Source: an uncultured Clostridia bacterium (GTDB lineage: Bacteria; Bacillota; Clostridia; HGM11514). From it: a DNA stretch of 36,460 bases. A program made the translations under genes and the position numbers. This document shows positions 25,183-33,454 of this stretch, one piece after another (position 1 is the first letter of the stretch; each line of letters starts with the position of its first letter). The stretch is taken from positions 1 to 36,460 of the forward strand of contig CAKSKB010000024.1 of the NCBI GenBank assembly GCA_934464705.1. Reading direction: 5' to 3'. The notes below the pieces were generated by a model. It was given only the letters and a program-made list of their open reading frames with translations. It did not search any database and was not told where the DNA came from.

Positions 25183-26205
25183 TCAGAATGTTATGTCTTT
25201 TCCGCTTTTTGCGCTTTCGTAAATTGCACACAGAACTTTTTGTGTTTTAAGAGCCTCCGCACCGTCTATTTCAGGGCTTTCTCCCTTTGAAAGAGAATCG
25301 TAAAAGGCACGGATCTGGATGCCGTGACTGCTGCCCCAGTAGTCTTTTCCGGGAATGGTCTTTCCGGCAGATTCAGGTTCTATATGCTTTACATTTCCGC
25401 CTTTATACGAGATTTCGGCACGGTTTCCGATTATTTTTGCTCTGCCGTTTTCACAAATTATTTCAATTTCGATGCCGGAGCCGGGGCGGCAGTGGTTACA
25501 TACGAAAAACGAAACCGAAACTCCGTTTTTGTATTTTATCAGACCGCTTGCTTCGTCCTCAACTTCGATTATGCCTCTGAGGCTTCTGTTTGTCATTGAC
25601 GCACTGACGCACTCCGGTTCGGAAGATATAAACCAGTTTGTAAGGTCAAGCGTGTGGATTGATTGATTTATAAGCGCTCCGCCGCCCTCGGTTGCCCATT
25701 TTCCGCGCCATTCACCGCTTTGGTAGTAAGACGCGTCCCTGAACCAGAAAACATTGAATCTTGCGCCGATAATTTTGCCGAGCGCACCGCTTTCGAGTTC
25801 TGATTTTACAGCTGCGCTTGCGGTATTGTAGCGGTTCTGGAATATAACGCCGAGTTTCGCTCCGCTCTCATTTGCCGCCGAAATCATCTTTTCCGCATCG
25901 GCTAAGGTTATAGCCATGGGTTTTTCGGTCAGAACATTAACGCCGCGGCAAAGTGCATAAACCGACATTTCCGCATGAAGATAGTGTGGTGTGAGAACAT
26001 GAACAGCATCAAGCGCACATTTATCTATCATTTCTTTGTAGTCCGTAAATGCCTGAGAGCCGTATTTTTTTGCTTCGGCTTCGCATTTTTCTTTGTCTAT
26101 GTCGCAAATTGCGGAAATTTCAAGGTTTTCTGTTTCACTGATTGCACCGATGTGCATATGATAAATGGCACCGCAGCCGATAATTCCTACTCTGAATTTT
26201 TTCAT
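25183..26205 (-). CDS. Gfo/Idh/MocA-family oxidoreductase 5
   Basis: A 340-residue enzyme. RVGIIGCGAIYHMH forms the Rossmann loop, TEKP holds the catalytic lysine, and GGGALINQSIHTLDL is the variant DxxxH region (Asn-Gln-Ser-Ile-His) common in one branch of the family. ATG 26205 has AGGA just upstream; the longer frame would begin with TTG at 26235 and adds ten residues before MKKFRVGIIG. It is divergent from the LacI gene and followed by the AEC permease. It probably interconverts a sugar or sugar acid and its keto form; substrate not assignable. Confidence 0.88.
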   Translation of the reverse strand: MKKFRVGIIGCGAIYHMHIGAISETENLEISAICDIDKEKCEAEAKKYGSQAFTDYKEMIDKCALDAVHVLTPHYLHAEMSVYALCRGVNVLTEKPMAITLADAEKMISAANESGAKLGVIFQNRYNTASAAVKSELESGALGKIIGARFNVFWFRDASYYQSGEWRGKWATEGGGALINQSIHTLDLTNWFISSEPECVSASMTNRSLRGIIEVEDEASGLIKYKNGVSVSFFVCNHCRPGSGIEIEIICENGRAKIIGNRAEISYKGGNVKHIEPESAGKTIPGKDYWGSSHGIQIRAFYDSLSKGESPEIDGAEALKTQKVLCAIYESAKSGKDITF

Positions 26206-26244
26206 AATTCCTGCAAACCTTTCGATTTTATTCAATATATATTA

Positions 26245-26273
26245 ATTATAAAACAAATTACATTAATATTCAA
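26245..26273 (-). promoter_or_regulatory. Promoter of the oxidoreductase 5 - AEC operon
   Basis: On the minus strand, TTGAAT (26273-26268) and TATAAT (26250-26245) are spaced by 17 bases, about 40 bases before the start codon. Confidence 0.7.
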
Positions 26274-26295
26274 GTATTTTTTCACCAAAAATGTA

Positions 26296-26324
26296 TTGAC
26301 ATATTGGCAAAAGTGTAGTATATT
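26296..26324 (+). promoter_or_regulatory. Promoter of the LacI-family gene
   Basis: TTGACA (26296-26301) and TATATT (26319-26324) are spaced by 17 bases. The predicted transcription start (about 26331) coincides with the operator-like palindrome. Confidence 0.75.
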
Positions 26325-26330
26325 TATATA

Positions 26331-26344
26331 TGTAATCGTTTACA
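26331..26344. promoter_or_regulatory. LacI/CcpA-type operator (cre-like)
   Basis: TGTAATCGTTTACA has a central CG and nearly perfect symmetry (one mismatch between half-sites). It fits the CcpA cre consensus TGWAANCGNTNWCA at every position. Its place at +1 of the lacI-type promoter, just before AAAGGAG, suits autorepression by the adjacent regulator or catabolite repression by CcpA. Confidence 0.75.
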
Positions 26345-26359
26345 AAGGAGAGATATTGT

Positions 26360-27355
26360 ATGGTAAGCATACAAACCATTGCTAAAGAAGCGGGTGTTTC
26401 GGTTGCAACGGTTTCCCGTGTGATGAACGGCAGCGACAGCGTAAGACCGGAAACCGAGAAAAAAGTCAGGGAAGTAATGGAGAAATATAATTATCAGCCC
26501 AATTTTTCAGCAAGAAATCTGAGAAAAATGGAAACCCGAAATGTGCTTGTGCTTATGAGTTCAATTGTCAATCCGTTTCTTGCCAAGGTTGTAAAGGGGA
26601 TTGAGGATGCAAGCGAGAATCTTGATTATCATACTCTTGTGTGCACGACATATGACAGTCAGGAAAAGGAAAAGTTTTATCTTGATATGATAAGCAAACG
26701 CTTTGCTGACGGTGCAATAATTATAGGTTCAAATCTTAAACCGCAGGAACTCAGAAAAACCATCGGGCATATACCTATCGTTCAGTGCAGCGAGTATATT
26801 GTGGATATCGGCATTCCGAGAGTGAGCATAGATAACAGAAAAGCCGCCTATGAGGCAACGGAGCATCTTATCCGCCTCGGCAGAAAGAAAATTGCTCATA
26901 TAACGGTTGATAATCACTATATTTCGAGCAGGCTCAGGTTTGAAGGGTACAGACAGGCGCTGGAGGATTACGGCATTGAATTTGACCCCGATATGGTTAT
27001 CGCCGGAAATTACGGATACAAAAACGCTCTGCGTCAGATGAATAATTTTTTTGACAGCGGAAAAAGGTGCGACGCTATATTTGCAATTTCCGACAGAATG
27101 GCTGCAAGTGCAATTAAATCGGCGCAGAATCACGGGTTTAAGGTTCCGGATGATATTGCGGTTGTCGGGTTTGACAACATAGACATCTGTTATATAACCG
27201 AGCCGAATATCACAACGGTTTCCCAGAGGGAGCATGAAATGGGCTCTGCGGCAATGAATATGCTCGCAAGGCTTATCGCCGGCAAGGAAACTTGCGAGGA
27301 AATCGTTCTGAGTCATTATCTTATAGAAAGAGGCTCGTCTGTAGGTCACAGATAG
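26360..27355 (+). CDS. LacI-family transcriptional repressor
   Basis: A 331-residue protein. The N-terminal HTH SIQTIAKEAGVSVATVSRVM and hinge helix NFSARNLRK are typical, followed by a periplasmic-binding-protein-like effector domain (NPFLAKVVKGIED, IPRVSIDNRKAAYEA, DDIAVVGFDNID). ATG 26360 follows AAAGGAG by 9 bases. A matching operator lies in its own leader. It is upstream of an oxidoreductase and a sugar isomerase on the same strand and divergent from another oxidoreductase plus permease, so both sides could belong to its regulon. The effector is probably a sugar or glycoside metabolite. Confidence 0.95.
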   Translation: MVSIQTIAKEAGVSVATVSRVMNGSDSVRPETEKKVREVMEKYNYQPNFSARNLRKMETRNVLVLMSSIVNPFLAKVVKGIEDASENLDYHTLVCTTYDSQEKEKFYLDMISKRFADGAIIIGSNLKPQELRKTIGHIPIVQCSEYIVDIGIPRVSIDNRKAAYEATEHLIRLGRKKIAHITVDNHYISSRLRFEGYRQALEDYGIEFDPDMVIAGNYGYKNALRQMNNFFDSGKRCDAIFAISDRMAASAIKSAQNHGFKVPDDIAVVGFDNIDICYITEPNITTVSQREHEMGSAAMNMLARLIAGKETCEEIVLSHYLIERGSSVGHR

Positions 27356-27360
27356 GTCTT

Positions 27361-27369
27361 TGATATAAT
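27361..27369 (+). promoter_or_regulatory. Possible extended -10 promoter for oxidoreductase 6
   Basis: TGATATAAT (TGn plus TATAAT) lies between the LacI stop and GGAGG (27380-27384), without a recognisable -35. It would give a leader of only about 16 bases. Read-through from lacI is the alternative. Confidence 0.45.
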
Positions 27370-27391
27370 TAAAAATTACGGAGGTATAATA

Positions 27392-28474
27392 ATGGAAAGA
27401 GAAGTAAAAGTCGGTATAATCGGTTGCGGAGGAATTGCCAACGGCAAGCATCTTCCTGCGCTGAAAAACACCGAAGGGGTAAAGCTGGTTGCATTCTGCG
27501 ATATAATTATTGAGCGCGCGGAAAAGGCTGCCAAGGAATACGGTACCGAGGACGCAAAGGTTTATGAGGATTATAAGGAACTTTTAAAGGATGAATCCAT
27601 TGAAGCTGTTCATGTTCTCACACCTAACCTTTATCATTCCGAAATCACTGTAGCTGCTCTTGAAGCAGGGAAGCATGTTCTTTGCGAAAAGCCTATGGCA
27701 ATCAATGCGGCTGAAGCCAAGAAAATGCTTGACGCTCAGAAAAAGAGCGGCAAAATCCTTACAATCGGATATCAGAACAGGCAGAGACCCGACAGCAGAT
27801 GTCTTAAAGAAGCATGTGCAAGGGGTGACCTCGGAGATATTTATTACGCAAAGGCAAGGGCAATCCGCCGCCGTGCGGTTCCGACATGGGGCGTATTTAT
27901 CGAAGAGAAACTTCAGGGCGGCGGTCCGCTGATTGATATCGGCACTCATGCGCTCGACCTTACGCTTTGGATGATGGACAATTACGAGCCTAAGTATGTT
28001 GTCGGAAATACATATAAAAAGCTTAACAATCAGACCAGAACCGGAAACGCATGGGGCGACTGGGATCCCAAAAAGTTCACGGTTGAGGATTCTGCATTCG
28101 GATTTATCACAATGAAAAACGGCGCTACGGTTGTTCTTGAATCTTCATGGGCGCTGAATACACTGGATGTTGAAGAAGCAAAAACGGAACTTTGCGGAAC
28201 TCTCGCAGGCGCCGACATGAAGGGCGGTCTGAGATTCAATAAGGTTGATATGGGTAAACTGGTTGAAACCGATGTGAATCTTGAATCCGGCGGCGTTGCT
28301 TTCTATGACGGAAAGAGCGAATCCCCGGCTGAACTTGAAGCATCCAATTTCTACGCCGCAATTAGACACGGCGAAGAACTTATCGTTAAACCCGAGCAGG
28401 CATATGTTGTTTCGCTTATACTTGACGCAATATATGAATCCGCAAAAACGGGCAAGCCTGTATATTTTGACTAA
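27392..28474 (+). CDS. Gfo/Idh/MocA-family oxidoreductase 6
   Basis: A 360-residue enzyme with the full standard motif set: GIIGCGGIANGKH Rossmann loop, CEKP with Lys100, and DIGTH with Asp182/His186. GGAGG lies 7 bases before ATG 27392. It is followed after 22 bases by a TIM-barrel isomerase, a pairing seen in pathways where a glycoside or sugar is first oxidised to a 3-keto form and then isomerised or cleaved (for example the DgpA/DgpC-type C-glycoside systems). Codon use here and in the next gene leans to C-ending and AAG codons, suggesting high expression. Substrate is not determined. Confidence 0.92.
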   Translation: MEREVKVGIIGCGGIANGKHLPALKNTEGVKLVAFCDIIIERAEKAAKEYGTEDAKVYEDYKELLKDESIEAVHVLTPNLYHSEITVAALEAGKHVLCEKPMAINAAEAKKMLDAQKKSGKILTIGYQNRQRPDSRCLKEACARGDLGDIYYAKARAIRRRAVPTWGVFIEEKLQGGGPLIDIGTHALDLTLWMMDNYEPKYVVGNTYKKLNNQTRTGNAWGDWDPKKFTVEDSAFGFITMKNGATVVLESSWALNTLDVEEAKTELCGTLAGADMKGGLRFNKVDMGKLVETDVNLESGGVAFYDGKSESPAELEASNFYAAIRHGEELIVKPEQAYVVSLILDAIYESAKTGKPVYFD

Positions 28475-28496
28475 TTTTTAAGGAGATGTATATATT

Positions 28497-29462
28497 ATGA
28501 AACTTGGTGTAATGAATCCGGTACTTAACAATTATCCCTTTGAGAAGGCACTGGAATATCTTCATTCTCTCGGCGTTCAGTGTGTTGAACTCGGCGCCGG
28601 CGGATATCCGGGAGACGCTCATATAAAGCCTTCCGAAATTATCGGTCACCCCGAAAAGGTTAAGGAAATCAAGGATTTGCTTGCAAAGTACGAACTGGAC
28701 ATCGCTGCTATTTCGTGCCACGGCAACCCTCTTCACCCCAATAAGGAAATTGCCGCAAAATTCCACAAGGAATTTGAAGACGCTATCCTTACGGCAGAAC
28801 TTTTGGGAGTTCACACAATTATCGGCTTTGCCGGCTGCCCGGGCGACTGCGAAGATTCCAAGAACCCCAACTGGGTTACCTGCGCTTGGCCTAACGAATA
28901 CGGCGATATTCTGAAATGGCAGTGGGAAGAAAAGGTTATTCCTTACTGGAAGAAGGAAGCGGAGTTTGCGAAGGCTCACGGTATCACAAAAATCGCTTTT
29001 GAAATGCACCCTGGTTTTGTTGTTTACAATCCCGAAACATGCATGAAGCTGCGTGAAGCCGTAGGCGATATTATCGGTGCAAATGTTGACCCCAGCCATC
29101 TTTTCTGGCAGGGCATCAATCCTGTTCAGGCAATCAAGTATCTCGGCTCGGCAATCCATCATTTTCATGCTAAGGATACTAAGATTGACGATGCAAACAC
29201 AGCGGTAAATGGCGTTCTCGATACTAAACCTTATGCTGATATTCTTAACAGAAGCTGGGTGTTCAGAACTATCGGCTACGGTCACGGCAAAGAGGTTTGG
29301 AACGATATTATCTCGGCTCTTAAAGCTGTCGGATACGACGGTGCAATCTGTATCGAACATGAAGACAGCCTTATGTCGCCTGAGGAAGGTCTTGAAAAAG
29401 CAATCGCTTTCCTTAAAGATGTTCTTATATTCAGACAGGCAGGAGAAATGTGGTGGGTTTAA
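28497..29462 (+). CDS. Sugar phosphate isomerase/epimerase-like TIM barrel (AP endonuclease family 2)
   Basis: A 321-residue xylose-isomerase-like barrel. The expected metal ligands appear in order: Glu in IAFEMHPG, Asp in NVDPSHLFW, His in HHFHAKD and Glu in ICIEHEDS. Family members bind Mn or a similar metal and perform keto-aldose isomerisation, epimerisation, or eliminations on 3-keto-glycosides. ATG 28497 follows AAGGAG by 11 bases. It is the last gene of the unit, before a strong hairpin terminator. Together with oxidoreductase 6 it makes a likely two-step oxidise-and-rearrange module. A phosphate-binding preference cannot be claimed, since many members act on free sugars. Confidence 0.9.
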   Translation: MKLGVMNPVLNNYPFEKALEYLHSLGVQCVELGAGGYPGDAHIKPSEIIGHPEKVKEIKDLLAKYELDIAAISCHGNPLHPNKEIAAKFHKEFEDAILTAELLGVHTIIGFAGCPGDCEDSKNPNWVTCAWPNEYGDILKWQWEEKVIPYWKKEAEFAKAHGITKIAFEMHPGFVVYNPETCMKLREAVGDIIGANVDPSHLFWQGINPVQAIKYLGSAIHHFHAKDTKIDDANTAVNGVLDTKPYADILNRSWVFRTIGYGHGKEVWNDIISALKAVGYDGAICIEHEDSLMSPEEGLEKAIAFLKDVLIFRQAGEMWWV

Positions 29463-29478
29463 TCCCATAAACTTAATG

Positions 29479-29511
29479 TGCGGCTCGGAAACCGAGCCGC
29501 ATTTCAAATTT
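29479..29511 (+). terminator. Terminator after the isomerase gene
   Basis: The arms TGCGGCTCGG (29479-29488) and CCGAGCCGCA (29492-29501) form a 10-bp GC-rich stem with an AAA loop, followed by TTTCAAATTTT. The convergent NAD synthetase gene ends right beside it. Confidence 0.85.
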
Positions 29512-31424
29512 TAAAGATTTTCTATTTCCTTCATCCACAAAGCCGAAGAAGCGTCACTCGGCATTCTGAAATCTCCCCTCGGCGAAAGCGTAACGCTGCC
29601 GACTTTCGGTCCGTCCGGAAGGCAGGAACGCTTGAACTGCTGGCTGAAAAATCTTCTGTAAAATGTTTTAATCCATTTTTTGATTGTTTCGTCCGTGAAA
29701 TCTCCTTCAAAAGCGTATCTTGCAAGCCTGTATACCTTTTTTGGAGGAAAAGTCCATCTGATTCCGTAGTATAAAAAGAAATCGTGAAGAATGTAAGGCC
29801 CGACAATATCCTCGGTTTTCTGGGCAATACTGCCGTTTTCTTCCGCCGGGAGAAGCTCCGGGCTAACGGGGGTTGCAAGTATATCAAGCAAAACCGATTT
29901 CAGTTTTTCATTTTCGGAATTATCCGCATAATAGCGCACAAGGTATTTTACAAGCGTTTTCGGAATGGAACTGTTTACGCCGTACATCGACATATGGTCA
30001 CCGTTGTAGGTTGCCCAGCCGAGAGCAAGCTCCGAAAGGTCGCCCGTTCCGATAACGATTCCGCCGGTTTTGTTCGCCATATCCATAAGCACTTTTGTGC
30101 GTTCCCTTGCCTGGGCGTTTTCGTAAGTAACGCTGTGGTCGGAAATGTCGTGTCCTATGGCCTTAAGGTGCACCTCAACGCTTTCTTTTATGTCAATACA
30201 TTCTATTGTTACGCCGAGTTCCTCGCAAAGCTTTACGGCGTTTGATTTTGTGCGTTCTGTTGTTCCGAAACACGGCATTGTTATTGCATATATATCCGAC
30301 CGGGGTCTTTCGAGCATATCCGCCGCACGCACCGCAACAAGGAGCGCGAGAGTTGAATCAAGCCCTCCGGAAATGCCTATAACCGCTGCTTTTGCATGGC
30401 TGTGCTCGATTCGTTTTTTGAGTCCGCAGGCCTGCATTGTGATAATGTCACGGCAGCGCTCGTTTCGGAGGTTCTCGTTTGACGGGATAAACGGTGTTTT
30501 TTCAATTTTTCTCGTAAGAGCGGTTTCTGTAAATTCCGAATTGAAATGAACGGTTGTATATCCGTTTGGCGGAAACTCCGAAAAATCGCTGATTCTTCTG
30601 CGTTCGGCGTCAAGTTTCAAAACATCTGTTTCGGTTACCGAAATTCCGTTTTCAAACGGCGTTGCCTCCGCAAGAACCGTTCCGTTTTCGGCTACAATGT
30701 TATGCCCTGCAAAAACCATGTCGGTTGATGACTCGCCGTCGCCGGCATCGGAATAAATGTATGTGCAGAGAAGCTTTGCCGACTGCATGGAAACAAGATT
30801 TCTGCGGTAATCCCGCTTAGATACGGTTTCGTCGCTTGCCGAGAGGTTGCATATTATTTTTGCTCCGGCAACCGCATGCCTTGCAGAAGGGGAGGAAGCA
30901 ACCCATAAATCCTCGCATATCTCGACCGCAAATGTAAATTCGGGCATTTCGGTGCAGCTGAAAATTATGTCCGTTCCAAAAGAACATTCAAAGTTTTGGA
31001 ATTTAACGGTTTCCGTTCCGTTCGGCGCCGGTGAAAAATGGCGTTTTTCGTAAAACTCGCTGTAATTCGGAATGTTCTTTTTGGGAACAAGCCCCAAAAG
31101 CTTTCCTCCCGTTATTACCGCTGCGCAGTTGTAAAGCTTGGAATTATACGCAAACGGCAGACCGATTACGGATACAATGTCCAAATCTGCGGTTTCATTC
31201 ATGATATTGATAAGAGAGTTTTCGGCGGCACGGAGCAGCGTTCTCTGCAAAAACAGGTCGCCGCAGGTGTAGCCGGTTATGCAAAGTTCCGGAAACACTA
31301 TGAGCTTTACAGCCTCGTTTTCCGCTTTTTTAATCTGAGATATTATTTCATAAGCGTTTTTATCGCAGTCTGCCACGGTTATTTTCGGCGTTGCCGCCGC
31401 TATTTTAACAAATCCGTCCTTCAT
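29511..31424 (-). CDS. nadE: Glutamine-dependent NAD+ synthetase
   Basis: A 637-residue two-domain enzyme. The N-terminal nitrilase-type glutaminase has Glu46 (FPELCITGY), Lys at 115/116 (VPKKNIP) and Cys170 (VEICEDLW) as catalytic triad. The C-terminal synthetase domain has the PP-loop VIGISGGLDSTLAL for ATP. It converts nicotinate adenine dinucleotide plus glutamine to NAD+, the last cytoplasmic step. ATG 31424 is preceded by GGGAG at 9 bases; the longer frame to 31520 adds 32 residues crossing the promoter. Length suits the eukaryote/actinobacteria-like long NadE form, also common in Clostridia. Confidence 0.96.
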   Translation of the reverse strand: MKDGFVKIAAATPKITVADCDKNAYEIISQIKKAENEAVKLIVFPELCITGYTCGDLFLQRTLLRAAENSLINIMNETADLDIVSVIGLPFAYNSKLYNCAAVITGGKLLGLVPKKNIPNYSEFYEKRHFSPAPNGTETVKFQNFECSFGTDIIFSCTEMPEFTFAVEICEDLWVASSPSARHAVAGAKIICNLSASDETVSKRDYRRNLVSMQSAKLLCTYIYSDAGDGESSTDMVFAGHNIVAENGTVLAEATPFENGISVTETDVLKLDAERRRISDFSEFPPNGYTTVHFNSEFTETALTRKIEKTPFIPSNENLRNERCRDIITMQACGLKKRIEHSHAKAAVIGISGGLDSTLALLVAVRAADMLERPRSDIYAITMPCFGTTERTKSNAVKLCEELGVTIECIDIKESVEVHLKAIGHDISDHSVTYENAQARERTKVLMDMANKTGGIVIGTGDLSELALGWATYNGDHMSMYGVNSSIPKTLVKYLVRYYADNSENEKLKSVLLDILATPVSPELLPAEENGSIAQKTEDIVGPYILHDFFLYYGIRWTFPPKKVYRLARYAFEGDFTDETIKKWIKTFYRRFFSQQFKRSCLPDGPKVGSVTLSPRGDFRMPSDASSALWMKEIENL

Positions 31425-31458
31425 AAGTTTTAGCTCCCTAAAATTTTGTTTACAGCTT

Positions 31459-31487
31459 ATTTTACCACATTTTCCTGATAAAATCAA
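31459..31487 (-). promoter_or_regulatory. Promoter of nadE
   Basis: On the minus strand, TTGATT (31487-31482) and TAAAAT (31464-31459) are spaced by 17 bases. A TGG directly before the -10 makes it an extended -10. The start would be about 28 bases before the ATG. Confidence 0.7.
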
Positions 31488-31559
31488 TATTATTAATGCC
31501 GAAAGTGAAGGAAAGAACAAATAAATTGTCGAAATATTATTTAAAAGGGAGGAGTTTGT

Positions 31560-33446
31560 ATGAATTTTTTGGGTGCCAAATGGATTTATAACAGTGAATA
31601 TACAAGCGCAGACAACAGATGCGTTTATTTTTATAAGGACTTTGAGGTTTCATCGGAAATTAAATCCGCATATATTTATGCCGCTTCGACCGACGCTTTC
31701 AGGCTTTATCTTAATTCAGGGAAAGTAAACGGCAATTATTTTGAAAACCACGGGATTACCTATATAAAACAAATTCCGCTTTATAAGTACGATATAAAAG
31801 ATATGCTTTCTGATAAAAACTCAATTTGTGCGGTTTTGGGTTCGGTTAAAAGGAAACTCCATTGTTCGGATTTCCTTTTTTATGCGGTCGTTGATATTGA
31901 ATACACCGACGGAAGCACCGAGAAAATCGTTACCGACGAATCGTGGGAAACCTCCTTCGGGCAGCTTTTTTCCGCTTCGTTTCAGGACGGCGAAAAATAT
32001 GATTTTACTGCCGGCTCTTTTAAGCGCCGCAGCGCTCATGTGAATACCGATAAAAAGGGGCATACATATCTTCTTTCAAAAGCTTATGCCCCCGGGCTTT
32101 ACGCAGAAAATTCTGTGAAACCCAAATCTTCAGACGGCGGAAACGCAAAGCTTTTTGATGCCGGCTCTGTTGTTCTAGGGGTGATTTCCGTCAAACTCAA
32201 GGGCAAAAAGGGAGAAAAGGTGAAAATCAGATATTCCGAAACGGCGGAATTTTCAGACAGATGCTGCGATGAGCTTACCTTAAGCGGCGGCGAGGATGTG
32301 TTTTCAAACGAATTTATATATAAGAATTTCAGGTATGCGGAGGCTTCAGGCAGCGCTGAAATTTTAAGCTTTGAAGTTTGCACGCTTTCATACAACATAG
32401 AACGCAACGGTGATTTTTACTGCAGCAATTCCAAAATCAACGAGGCGTATTTTGAGAATATACAGCGGCGCAGCGGCAAGCTGAATGACTATAAAATGAT
32501 GATTTCGGACGCTGAGGCAAACCTGCTTTTTGATATCTTTTCGTTTGACTGCCGTGAATATATCGAGGCGGCTCTCTCATCGTGCCGTGCTTCTCAGGCG
32601 GAAAACGGATGTATTCCCGTTGCTTCAAGGAGGGGGCTTCAATACAGGTACGGAATTTTTGAAAATGCTACGCTGCTGCCGATAGAACTTGTTTACAGGC
32701 ATTATATAATGTTCGGCGATATAGGCATTGTTCGCGATAATATTGACATGTGCAGAAAAATAATTGATTTTGTCGATGAGTTTTCCGAGAGTGAAAATCT
32801 TGAGTTTATACTCAAAACCATTCATTCGGCGGAACTCATGAGCCGTCTTTGCTCGTTTATCGGAAGTCCGGATGAAGCCTATTACAAAAAGCTTTATCAG
32901 TCGCTTTATACCGCTGCGGCGGACGGGCTTAACCTTCGGGAACTTTCGGCGGATATTCTTGCGCTGCTTTACGAATATCGTTTTAAAACTCCGGCGGAAC
33001 TTAAGGATACGGTTTTAATGCATTCATATAAAGAGGTATCGCCGCATAAAATGAGCAGCTGGCTCGGGCTTTTATATGAATGCGGCAAATTTGAAGAACC
33101 GTATAAAATTATAACATCCGATGATTTTGACAAAACTCTTTGCCGTGATTGGCTGTTTTCGGGTTGCCTTGGTATCAGACCCGAAGAAACTGCCGATGGT
33201 GCCGGGTTCAAAAAAGTTATAATTCAGCCGGCTATTGACCTTTCATACAGTATAAAAAAGGCGAGCGGAGGGTATATTACGCCTTACGGAAAAATTTCGG
33301 TATTTTGGGAGAAAACCGATGATATGTATACCTGCTGCCTGACCGTTCCATATGAGATAGACGCAACCTGCCGTTTTAACGGATTCAAGGTTGTAAATCA
33401 GAAGAGCAGCCGTGAAACTTATGTTTTCCTTTTGAGAAGAAATTAG
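31560..33446 (+). CDS. GH78 (alpha-L-rhamnosidase)-like protein, shortened and lacking the usual catalytic motif
   Basis: A 628-residue protein without a signal peptide. The N-terminus (GAKWIYNSEYT, then FYKDFEVSS and DGSTEKIVTDESWETSF) matches the beta-sandwich start of bacterial GH78 rhamnosidases. FDCREYIEAALSSCRASQAENG matches the start of the (alpha/alpha)6 barrel. LGIRPEETADGAGFKKVIIQP matches the C-terminal sandwich. The usual DCPxRxERxGWxGD segment, which carries catalytic acids, is replaced by a short ISDAEANLLFDIF stretch, and the whole protein is 200 or more residues shorter than typical. It may be inactive or a diverged enzyme. GGGAGG precedes ATG 31560; the aldo/keto reductase follows after 8 bases. 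Confidence 0.65.
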   Translation: MNFLGAKWIYNSEYTSADNRCVYFYKDFEVSSEIKSAYIYAASTDAFRLYLNSGKVNGNYFENHGITYIKQIPLYKYDIKDMLSDKNSICAVLGSVKRKLHCSDFLFYAVVDIEYTDGSTEKIVTDESWETSFGQLFSASFQDGEKYDFTAGSFKRRSAHVNTDKKGHTYLLSKAYAPGLYAENSVKPKSSDGGNAKLFDAGSVVLGVISVKLKGKKGEKVKIRYSETAEFSDRCCDELTLSGGEDVFSNEFIYKNFRYAEASGSAEILSFEVCTLSYNIERNGDFYCSNSKINEAYFENIQRRSGKLNDYKMMISDAEANLLFDIFSFDCREYIEAALSSCRASQAENGCIPVASRRGLQYRYGIFENATLLPIELVYRHYIMFGDIGIVRDNIDMCRKIIDFVDEFSESENLEFILKTIHSAELMSRLCSFIGSPDEAYYKKLYQSLYTAAADGLNLRELSADILALLYEYRFKTPAELKDTVLMHSYKEVSPHKMSSWLGLLYECGKFEEPYKIITSDDFDKTLCRDWLFSGCLGIRPEETADGAGFKKVIIQPAIDLSYSIKKASGGYITPYGKISVFWEKTDDMYTCCLTVPYEIDATCRFNGFKVVNQKSSRETYVFLLRRN

Positions 33447-33454
33447 GTGAATTT

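Noticed and set aside
28416..29507. Long minus-strand open frame (363 codons)
   Set aside because: It is the antisense shadow of the isomerase gene at 28497-29462, which has all metal-ligand motifs and a good ribosome-binding site. The antisense product shows no family motif.
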